From an uncultured Parabacteroides sp. (GTDB lineage Bacteria; Bacteroidota; Bacteroidia; Bacteroidales; Tannerellaceae): 7,717 nt of DNA. A model generated the notes under the pieces. The model was not told the origin of the DNA, ran no database searches, and was given only the letters and a program-made list of their open reading frames with translations. Location of the stretch: assembly GCA_900552465.1 (NCBI GenBank), contig URZO01000141.1:1-7717 (forward strand). The letters run 5' to 3'. Of this stretch, positions 1 to 5,902 are shown piece after piece; position 1 is the stretch's first letter, and every line of letters starts with the position of its first letter. The translations under genes and the position numbers were made by a program.

Positions 1-15
1 AAAGTCATTCTTATT

Positions 16-113
16 CCCCTCTTGAGAGGGGGAAGGGGGTGTGTTAAATACATGCGAGTTGATAATTAATATGTTTGCGCATAACACACCCCTTAATCCC
101 CTCTCGAGAGGGG
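16..113. repeat. GC-rich inverted-repeat element, copy 1
   Basis: Two arms of about 30 nt face each other across a 37-nt AT-rich loop. The left arm (16-45) is a palindrome CCCCTCTTGAGAGGGG followed by a G-run ending GTGTGTT. The right arm (83-113) is AACACACC, CCTTAAT, then the perfect palindrome CCCCTCTCGAGAGGGG (98-113). The arms match with a few changes; those inside the palindromes keep self-pairing. Bases 14-44 recur exactly at 7643-7673. The element lies downstream of the gltA stop, where its hairpins could also end or stabilise the gltA transcript, but there is no clear U-run. It looks like a dispersed REP-like intergenic repeat; genome copy number cannot be seen from here. Confidence 0.85.
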
Positions 114-179
114 AAAGAGATAGCTTTTGATACCCATTCTTTCCTGGTTACTGGTCAAATATACAATGATATATAGCGT

Positions 180-1523
180 TTACCGTTCGGCAATCGGTGT
201 ATAGACCTGCTCTTCGAGTACATTCTTGTAGGCCGGGCGGATGATACGTTTCCCTTCGAAGTTCAGTTCTTCGATGCGGTGGGCGGTCCAGCCGACGATA
301 CGGGCCATGGCGAACAGCGGCGTATAAATCTCCTGCGGCAACCCGATCATCTCATAGACGAAGCCGGAATAGAAATCGACGTTCGAGGAGACGCGTTTCT
401 TCGTTCCCTTATGCTTGGCAAAACATTCGATGGCGCGTTCTTCGAGCAATTCGAGGAAGGCAAACTCTTCTTCACGTCCTTTCTCCTTGGCCAGATCGCG
501 TGCCAGCTCTTTCAGGACAACGGCACGGGGATCGGAAATCGTATAGACGGCATGGCCGATACCGTAGATCAAGCCGGTCTTGTTATACGCATCCTTATTC
601 AGCATCCGCATGAAATAGGTGTCTATCTCATCGATGTTCTTCCAGTCGGCAATGTTTTCCTTCAAATGATGGAACATATCGACTACCTGGATATTGGCTC
701 CCCCGTGCAACGGGCCTTTCAATGAGCCGATACCGGCAGCGATGGAAGAATAGGTGTCTGTTCCGGTAGAACTTGTCACGCGGACGGTAAAGGTCGAGTT
801 GTTACCGCCGCCGTGTTCAGCCTGCAGGACAAGCAAGAGGTCGAGCGTACGCGCTTCCAGATCGGTAAAGTCTTTCTTAAGCATGTGAAGGAAGTTCTCG
901 GCAATCGACAGGTTCTCGTGCGGGTGGCGGATGTGCAGCGAGCGGCCCTGCTGGCTGTGCCTATAAATATTGTAGGCGTAGGCGATGATGGTTGGGAAGC
1001 GTGAGATCAGCTCGATCGACTGGCGCATCAGGTTGTCGCGCGAGGTGTCGTCGGGGTTCGGGTCGAAGGTGTACATTTCGAGCACGCTTCGTGCCAGTAT
1101 GTTCATGATGTTCTGTCCTTCGAGGTCGAGGATGTTCATCTTCGTTTTCTGTTCGAGTGGCATGCTGTCGCAGATCAGTTCCCTGAAACCGGTCAGTTCT
1201 TCCTTGTCGGGTAGTTTTCCGGACAGGAGCAGATAGGCGACCTCTTCGAAGCCGAAACGTTTTTCCTTGATCAGACCATGCGCGATGTCTTCCACATCAT
1301 ATCCGCGGTAAAAGAGTTTTCCGGGGATTGCCTTCAAGCCGCCTTCCGGCAGGCGTTCGTAGCCGACGACGTTACCTATTTTCGTCAGACCGACCAGTAC
1401 GCCCGTACCGTCTTCGTTACGAAGCCCGCGCTTCACATTGTATTTTGGAAACAGGTCGTTGTCTATCTTGCAAGCCTCTTTGGATGCATCGGACAATTTG
1501 TAAATGATATATTCCTTTTTCAT
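180..1523 (-). CDS. gltA: Citrate synthase
   Basis: Condenses oxaloacetate with acetyl-CoA to citrate in the cytoplasm, the entry step of the oxidative citric acid branch. The 447-residue protein has the whole citrate synthase fold. The catalytic triad known from the pig enzyme is visible: His273 in PLHGGAN, His324 in GIGHAVY and Asp383 in NVDFYSG. The AEHGGGNNST block carries His237, and Arg333 (DPRA) and Arg408 are likely carboxylate-binding residues. Length fits the slightly long Bacteroidales form (E. coli GltA is 427). The chosen ATG opens MKKEYIIYKL; the leader is A/T-rich with no Shine-Dalgarno box, normal for Bacteroidetes. It is the last gene of the acnA-icd-gltA series, but 369 bp of repeat DNA separate it from icd and a promoter candidate lies just upstream, so it may be transcribed independently. 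No truncation or frameshift. Family identity is very sure; the split from 2-methylcitrate synthase rests on its acn-icd neighbours. Confidence 0.97.
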   Translation of the reverse strand: MKKEYIIYKLSDASKEACKIDNDLFPKYNVKRGLRNEDGTGVLVGLTKIGNVVGYERLPEGGLKAIPGKLFYRGYDVEDIAHGLIKEKRFGFEEVAYLLLSGKLPDKEELTGFRELICDSMPLEQKTKMNILDLEGQNIMNILARSVLEMYTFDPNPDDTSRDNLMRQSIELISRFPTIIAYAYNIYRHSQQGRSLHIRHPHENLSIAENFLHMLKKDFTDLEARTLDLLLVLQAEHGGGNNSTFTVRVTSSTGTDTYSSIAAGIGSLKGPLHGGANIQVVDMFHHLKENIADWKNIDEIDTYFMRMLNKDAYNKTGLIYGIGHAVYTISDPRAVVLKELARDLAKEKGREEEFAFLELLEERAIECFAKHKGTKKRVSSNVDFYSGFVYEMIGLPQEIYTPLFAMARIVGWTAHRIEELNFEGKRIIRPAYKNVLEEQVYTPIAER

Positions 1524-1576
1524 CGTAATAAATTTAAATTGAATTTACATTATAAAAAACTTATTGCATTATCCGT

Positions 1577-1607
1577 AAAACGTATTTTATAGTGCTTTGT
1601 CACGCAA
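1577..1607 (-). promoter_or_regulatory. Candidate Bacteroides-type promoter for gltA
   Basis: On the minus strand, TTG (complement of 1605-1607) is followed after 20 bases by TACGTTTT (complement of 1577-1584). This fits the known Bacteroides primary sigma pattern, TTG near -33 and TAnnTTTG near -7, in all but the final G. It would give a leader of roughly 45 nt before the gltA ATG. It lies inside tandem unit 1, and the other units do not reproduce both boxes. Supported by pattern only. Confidence 0.45.
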
Positions 1608-1819
1608 TTTTGCACCATAAAACATGTATTATGGTACTTCGTCTTGAAATTTTGTACCCAAAAACACGTTTTTTGGTGCTTTGTTACGTGATTTTGTACC
1701 ACAAAACACGTTTTATGGTGCTTTGTCACGTGATTTTGCACCATAAAACACGTTCACTGATACAAAAAGTTTGTATGTACTACCGTAGAACACGTTCACT
1801 GATACAAAAAGTTCGTTTG

Positions 1820-1849
1820 TACTATCAGCAAACACGTTTGCTGATAGTA
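1820..1849 (-). other. Strong hairpin at the icd-proximal end of the array
   Basis: A 14-bp perfect stem, TACTATCAGCAAAC (1820-1833) with GTTTGCTGATAGTA (1836-1849), separated by only two bases. It spans the boundary of tandem units 6 and 7 and lies 43 bp past the icd stop codon in the direction of transcription. On the minus strand there is no immediate U-run; a run of five T follows after about ten bases. It could act as a 3' stabilising structure or weak terminator for icd, or simply be the best-preserved dyad of the array. Confidence 0.6.
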
Positions 1850-1892
1850 TGCAACCATTTTTTCAGGTCTCGTAGACGATTTCTACTCTAAA

Positions 1893-3152
1893 CTATAGTA
1901 TCGACATCACATATTCTCCGAACTCTCTCGTTCCGAGTGAATGACCGTTCGGCATGAAGCGTGCCAGGTCATGTGTTGCACGTCCTTTGGTGAAGGCGTG
2001 TTCGAGCGCGGCGGTTATCAGCCGTCCGGCTTCGTTCCAGCCCATATATTCCAGCATCATGACGGAGGAAAGTAGGAGCGAACAGGGGTTGACGATGTTC
2101 TTGCCGGCAATGTTGGGCGCCGTTCCGTGGGTGGCCTCGAAAATGGCATAGCCGCTGTCATAATTGATATTGGCTCCCGGAGCGATGCCGATGCCGCCAA
2201 CCATGGCAGCGAGCTGGTCGGAGACGTAGTCGCCGTTCAGGTTCAACGTGGCGATGACGGAATATTCTTCCGGGATCAGAAGGGTATTCTGCAGAAAGGC
2301 GTCGGCAATCACATCCTTGATGACGACCCGTCCGGCTGCTTCCGCCTCCAAAAGAGCGGCTGCTGCGGCGTCTTCTCCCTGCTCCTTCTTGATTTTCTCG
2401 TATTGGGGCCAGGTAAATGTCTTGTCGGCAAACTCGCGTTCAGCCAACGCGTAGCCCCAGAGTTTGAAACCGCCTTCGGTGAACTTCATGATATTGCCTT
2501 TATGCACGAGCGTGACACTGGGCAGGCGGTTCGTGATGGCAAACTCGATGGCGGCACGGACCAGGCGCTCCGTCCCTTCCACAGAGACCGGCTTCACGCC
2601 AAACGAGGATGTTTCGGGGAAACGCACCTTCGTCACCCCCATCTCTTCAGTCAGGAAACGGAGGAATTTGCGTGCCTCGGGTGTCCCCTGCTGCCATTCG
2701 ATACCAGCATAAATGTCTTCGGTGTTCTCGCGGAAGATATACATGTCGACCTTTTCCGGCGCTTTGACAGGCGTCTCCACCCCGCGGAACCAGCGCACGG
2801 GACGGAGGCAGACGTAGAGGTCGAGCGTTTGCCTCAGAGCGACGTTCAGCGAACGGATACCGCCGCCGATAGGTGTCGTGAGCGGCCCTTTGATCCCGAT
2901 CATGTATTGGTGGAAGGCATCCATCGTCTCGTCGGGCAGCCAGCTGCCGGTCTGCTTGAAAGCCTTCTCCCCTGCCAACACTTCCTTCCATTCGATTGCC
3001 CGCCGTCCGCCGTATGCACGGCCGATCGCTTCATTGACAATACGCTGGCATACCGGAGTGATCTCGGCGCCGACGCCGTCACCCTCGATAAAGGGGATCG
3101 TTACTTTATCGGGAACAATGAGGCGCCCGTTTTCTTTTGTTATTCTGTTCAT
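1893..3152 (-). CDS. icd: Isocitrate dehydrogenase, E. coli Icd type; cofactor uncertain
   Basis: Oxidatively decarboxylates isocitrate to 2-oxoglutarate. The 419-residue protein aligns along its length with E. coli Icd (416). Substrate-loop residues Ser101, Asn103, Arg107, Arg117 and Arg141 match E. coli S113, N115, R119, R129 and R153 (blocks GGGIRSLNVALRQ, LRPVR, FRENTEDIYAGIEW). Lys218 (VHKGNIMKFTEG) and metal ligands Asp284, Asp308 and Asp312 (VIADAF, NGDYVSD) are present. The cofactor pocket differs: E. coli Lys344/Tyr345 are Asn347/Ile348 (GTAPNIAG) and Tyr391 is His394, whereas Arg395 is kept as Arg398. These positions set NADP preference in E. coli, so NAD or dual use is possible. 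An Ala/Glu-rich insert lies at about 258-275. Ser101 corresponds to the serine phosphorylated by AceK in E. coli, but no aceK is seen here. It sits between acnA and gltA, with repeat-filled gaps of over 300 bp on both sides. The ATG at 3150-3152 is supported by homology from about residue 8 onward. Confidence 0.96.
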   Translation of the reverse strand: MNRITKENGRLIVPDKVTIPFIEGDGVGAEITPVCQRIVNEAIGRAYGGRRAIEWKEVLAGEKAFKQTGSWLPDETMDAFHQYMIGIKGPLTTPIGGGIRSLNVALRQTLDLYVCLRPVRWFRGVETPVKAPEKVDMYIFRENTEDIYAGIEWQQGTPEARKFLRFLTEEMGVTKVRFPETSSFGVKPVSVEGTERLVRAAIEFAITNRLPSVTLVHKGNIMKFTEGGFKLWGYALAEREFADKTFTWPQYEKIKKEQGEDAAAAALLEAEAAGRVVIKDVIADAFLQNTLLIPEEYSVIATLNLNGDYVSDQLAAMVGGIGIAPGANINYDSGYAIFEATHGTAPNIAGKNIVNPCSLLLSSVMMLEYMGWNEAGRLITAALEHAFTKGRATHDLARFMPNGHSLGTREFGEYVMSIL

Positions 3153-3218
3153 ATGCTTAACTGTTTATTAGTTTGATTGATTATTAGTTGGAACCTACTC
3201 TTTTAGTACAGATTCTTA

Positions 3219-3456
3219 ATGTGGCTATGCCACATGCCGCAGGCTCTCTTTTGCCGTTGATTTTAATCAACGGATGAACAAATGCCCGGCTTTTCCGGAT
3301 TCCTCTGTGGGCTTCAGCCCCTTTAAATAGCTATGTAGCCTTCCTTTATTAAAGGGGCTGAAGCCCACAGGAGAAGAGGCTTTGCCTCTAATCATTTTAA
3401 ACCGTTGATTGAAATCAACGGCAAAAGAGAGCCTGCGGCATGAGGCAATCCTCGCT
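3219..3456. repeat. Nested inverted-repeat element (MITE- or REP-cluster-like)
   Basis: The outer arms, 3233-3273 and 3402-3442, are 41 nt and complementary at all but one position. Each contains a 20-nt dyad with stem CCGTTGATT/AATCAACGG. The inner arms, 3305-3326 and 3349-3370, are 22 nt and perfectly complementary, each containing GGGCTTCAGCCC or its complement. Further small hairpins lie at 3219-3235 (ATGTGGC tat GCCACAT), 3286-3298, 3375-3389 (AGAGGC ttt GCCTCT) and 3442-3453 (GAGG caat CCTC). The element has no coding capacity, no obvious target-site duplication, and fills most of the acnA-icd spacer. It looks like a dispersed intergenic element of gut Bacteroidales; copy number is not visible here. 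Any acnA-icd read-through RNA would be heavily folded here. Confidence 0.85.
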
Positions 3457-3485
3457 TGTTAATACTCCGGCAAATTATTCCTGTA

Positions 3486-5732
3486 TCAATGTGCCGTATT
3501 CAACGCCGAGCCTGCTTTGAACCATTTTATTTGTAAATCATTATAGGTATGATTGACAGCGAAGGATTCTTCCGTGCCGTCGGCATGGTAGAGGATGGCG
3601 GTCAACGGGCGGCCGGGAGCAAAATCTTTCAGGCCGATGATCGAGATTCTGTCTTCTTCGCGTATCTTCTTGTAATCGTCCTTGTCGGCAAATGTGAGGG
3701 CGAGCATACCCTGTTTCTTCAGATTCGTTTCATGTATGCGGGCGAAACTTTTGGCAAGGATTGCTTTCACATTCAGGAAACGGGGTTCCATGGCGGCATG
3801 TTCGCGGGAAGAGCCTTCCCCGTAGTTTTCTTCCGCTACGACGATAGAGGAAATGCCTTTCGATTTATAGAACTTGGCAACGGCGGAGACGGCTTCATAT
3901 TCGCCGGTCAACTGGTTCAGCACGCTGTTTGTCTTTCCATTGAAGGCGTTTACAGCTCCCATCAGCATATTATCCGAAATGTTTTCCAGATGTCCGCGGA
4001 AACGAAGCCAGGGGCCGGCCATCGAGATATGGTCGGTCGTGCATTTGCCTTCGGCTTTGAGCAGGAGCGGCATCTCGATCAGATCCTTGCCATCCCAGGC
4101 TGCAAACGGCTTTAAGGCCTGCAGGCGGTTTGATTCGGGATTGATGGCGACTTCGATGTTACCGCCGGTCGGAGCTATATAACCTTTGTCTTTCACGTCG
4201 AAACCATTGGGCGGGAAGTCCGTTCCTTCCGGTTCTTTCAGCTTGACTTCGCGACCGTCAGCGGTCTTTAAGGTATCGGTCAGCGGGTTGAAACAAAGGT
4301 CTCCCGCGATGGTCAGCGCCAGTGTCAACTCCGGGGAAGCGACAAAAGCATGCGTGTTCGGATTGCCATCCGCACGTTTGGCGAAATTTCTGTTAAAGGA
4401 GGTGACGATGGAATTCTTACGGGTGTCATCGTCGGTATGGCGTTTCCATTGTCCGATGCACGGGCCGCAGGCGTTCGCCATGATCGTGGCGCCGACCTTC
4501 TCGAAATCTCCGATCAGCCCGTCGCGCTCGGCCGTATAGCGGATCTGTTCGGACCCGGGGTTGATGATTAATGGGGCGGCTACCGGTATCTTATCCTCTG
4601 CTGCCTGGCGGGCAATCGAAGCCGCCCGGCTCAAATCCTGATAGGAGGAGTTCGTACAGGAACCGATCAGCCCTACTTCCATCCGGCGGGGCCATCCGTT
4701 TTCTTTTACTTTTGCGGCAAACTCGGATATTGGCGTGGCGGCATCCGGCGTGAACGGGCCGTTGATATGCGGTTCCAGTTCGGAGAGGTTGATGACGATC
4801 ACGCGATCGTAGAAGGAATCAGGTTGTGCCTTTACATCCATATCGGCTTCCAGGTCATCGGAAATGGCGGTCGCCCACTCGGCGATACTGTCACGGCCTG
4901 TAGCACGCAGATAGGTGGCCATGTTCAGGTCGAAGGGGAAGAGGGAAGTCGTTGCTCCTACCTCGGCGCCCATATTGCAGATCGTCGCTTTTCCGGTTGC
5001 AGAGAGGGAGGCTGTTCCCGGGCCGAAGTATTCGATGATGGCGTTCGTCCCGCCCTTCACCGTCAGAATCCCTGCTAATTTCAAAATCACGTCTTTCGGG
5101 GAGGCCCATCCGCTGAGACTACCGGTGAGCTTGACACCGATCAGCTTCGGCATCTTCAACTCCCACTCCATGCCGGTCATCACGTCAACGGCGTCAGCGC
5201 CTCCCACTCCGATGGCGATCATTCCCAGACCACCGGCATTCGGTGTGTGCGAGTCGGTTCCCACCATCATACCGCCGGGGAATGCATAATTCTCCAATAC
5301 GACCTGATGGATGATTCCGGCTCCCGGTTTCCAGAAACCGATACCGTATTTGTCGGAGACGGATTTCAGGAAGTCATAAACCTCGCTGTTGCTTTGCGTA
5401 GCGGTGGCAATATCGGTCTTAGCTCCCATATTCGCCTGAATCAGATGATCGCAGTGAACAGTTGCGGGAACGGCCGACTTGGACTTTCCTGCATTCATAA
5501 ACTGGAGCAACGCCATCTGTGCGGTGGCATCCTGCATCGCCACGCGGTCCGGCCGGAAGTTCACATAGTCTTCACCACGACGGAACGCGTGCATATCCGA
5601 TTCGTTATACAAATGTGCATATAAGATTTTTTCGGCCAGGGTCAACGGGCGGCCAAGGTGTTTGCGGGCTGCATCCACCCGCTTCGGGAAATTAGAATAA
5701 AAGCTTCTCAGCATGTCAATGTCGTACACCAT
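3486..5732 (-). CDS. acnA: Aconitate hydratase, mitochondrial-type
   Basis: Interconverts citrate and isocitrate through a [4Fe-4S] cluster, linking GltA to Icd. The 748-residue protein resembles eukaryotic mitochondrial aconitase (ACO2, about 780 with transit peptide) much more than the roughly 890-residue AcnA/IRP type or the AcnB type. Cluster ligands are Cys359 (GLIGSCTNSSY), Cys422 and Cys425 (NACGPCIGQW). Active-site blocks include HCDH (93-96), DSHTPN (160-165), GSEQIR (393-398) and NYGEGSSREHAA, whose Ser641/Ser642 include the catalytic serine equivalent (bovine Ser642). The C-terminal swivel domain shows GKCTTDHIS, KSFARIHETNLKKQG and NHTYNDLQIKWFKAGSALN. No targeting peptide. A mitochondrial-like aconitase in an oxidative-branch cluster was reported for Bacteroides fragilis, which this resembles (recalled, not searched). 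The start MVYDIDML matches the usual N-terminus; an internal Met7 is a less likely alternative. It lies 333 bp upstream of icd with a nested repeat between. Oxygen sensitivity of the cluster is expected from the family. Confidence 0.97.
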   Translation of the reverse strand: MVYDIDMLRSFYSNFPKRVDAARKHLGRPLTLAEKILYAHLYNESDMHAFRRGEDYVNFRPDRVAMQDATAQMALLQFMNAGKSKSAVPATVHCDHLIQANMGAKTDIATATQSNSEVYDFLKSVSDKYGIGFWKPGAGIIHQVVLENYAFPGGMMVGTDSHTPNAGGLGMIAIGVGGADAVDVMTGMEWELKMPKLIGVKLTGSLSGWASPKDVILKLAGILTVKGGTNAIIEYFGPGTASLSATGKATICNMGAEVGATTSLFPFDLNMATYLRATGRDSIAEWATAISDDLEADMDVKAQPDSFYDRVIVINLSELEPHINGPFTPDAATPISEFAAKVKENGWPRRMEVGLIGSCTNSSYQDLSRAASIARQAAEDKIPVAAPLIINPGSEQIRYTAERDGLIGDFEKVGATIMANACGPCIGQWKRHTDDDTRKNSIVTSFNRNFAKRADGNPNTHAFVASPELTLALTIAGDLCFNPLTDTLKTADGREVKLKEPEGTDFPPNGFDVKDKGYIAPTGGNIEVAINPESNRLQALKPFAAWDGKDLIEMPLLLKAEGKCTTDHISMAGPWLRFRGHLENISDNMLMGAVNAFNGKTNSVLNQLTGEYEAVSAVAKFYKSKGISSIVVAEENYGEGSSREHAAMEPRFLNVKAILAKSFARIHETNLKKQGMLALTFADKDDYKKIREEDRISIIGLKDFAPGRPLTAILYHADGTEESFAVNHTYNDLQIKWFKAGSALNTAH

Positions 5733-5775
5733 ATCTATTCGTTTTAATTGTTAATCATGTAAGTGTTGTAAAAAT

Positions 5776-5803
5776 AGTATATAATCAGATACCTTTCAGT
5801 CAA
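5776..5803 (-). promoter_or_regulatory. Weak promoter candidate for acnA
   Basis: On the minus strand, TTGACT (complement of 5798-5803) and TATACT (complement of 5776-5781) are 16 bases apart, about 45 bp before the acnA ATG. This resembles a general sigma-70 promoter rather than the Bacteroides pattern. A TATTTTTA box (complement of 5769-5776) fits the Bacteroides -7 box with a rather long 24-base gap to the TTG. A promoter is expected here, because a terminator-like hairpin separates acnA from aspD. The exact boxes are uncertain. Confidence 0.3.
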
Positions 5804-5834
5804 TAATTTCTATGGCCCGATAAAGGATATCTAT

Positions 5835-5887
5835 AAAACATGGATTCCCGCTACATCTATAAATAGAACGTGGCGGGAATCTGTTTT
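5835..5887 (-). terminator. Terminator-like hairpin after aspD
   Basis: A 12-bp stem pairs 5843-5854 (GATTCCCGCTAC) with 5870-5881 (GTGGCGGGAATC), one pair being a wobble in + strand RNA, around a 15-nt AT-rich loop. Outside a 2-nt bulge, AAAACA (5835-5840) pairs with TGTTTT (5882-5887). On the minus strand the stem is followed by CATGTTTT, a short T tract. It lies 16 bp past the aspD stop, well placed to end aspD transcription before acnA. The T tract is short, so termination may be partial. Confidence 0.6.
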
Positions 5888-5902
5888 GTTCAATGACTTT
5901 AT

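Larger units (their letters stand above)
1577..1870. repeat. 42-bp tandem repeat array, six units plus a decayed seventh
   Basis: Units begin at 1577, 1619, 1661, 1703, 1745 and 1787, each exactly 42 bp, followed by a partly matching unit from 1829. Most units start with a form of AAAACACGTT. Units 1-4 share a core of a GGTGC-like arm, a 14-nt middle often containing CACGTG or similar, and a GCACC-like arm. Units 5-6 have a diverged core (CACTGATACAAAAAG). Dyads occur both within units (unit 4: TTTTATGGTGC with GCACCATAAAA) and across unit boundaries (centred on AAAAC AC GTTTT). The array fills most of the 369-bp icd-gltA spacer. Because 42 is a multiple of three, short open frames run through it on both strands; I do not regard them as genes. 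Confidence 0.9.

Noticed and set aside
1577..1828. CRISPR array
   Set aside because: There is no alternation of constant repeats with unique spacers; whole 42-bp units are continuous and diverge throughout, and no cas gene is present.
1872..1886. Small hairpin GTAGA/TCTAC just past the icd stop as an icd terminator
   Set aside because: A 5-bp stem followed by an A-run rather than a T-run in the direction of icd transcription.
1550..1891. Repetitive small open frames on both strands through the 42-bp array (period MVQNHVTKHHKTCF on the minus strand)
   Set aside because: A 42-bp period is a multiple of three, so a frame that avoids stops once avoids them repeatedly. Openness on both strands and conservation of DNA dyads point to non-coding repeats.
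2127..3176. A 349-codon open frame on the + strand opposite icd
   Set aside because: It lies antisense to a gene with family-wide conservation, shows no recognisable domain, and such long antisense frames are common opposite GC-rich coding sequence.
3165..3189. Direct repeat TTATTAGTT (3165-3173 and 3181-3189) just upstream of icd
   Set aside because: Short and AT-rich in an AT-rich leader; likely by chance, and no promoter boxes fit with it.
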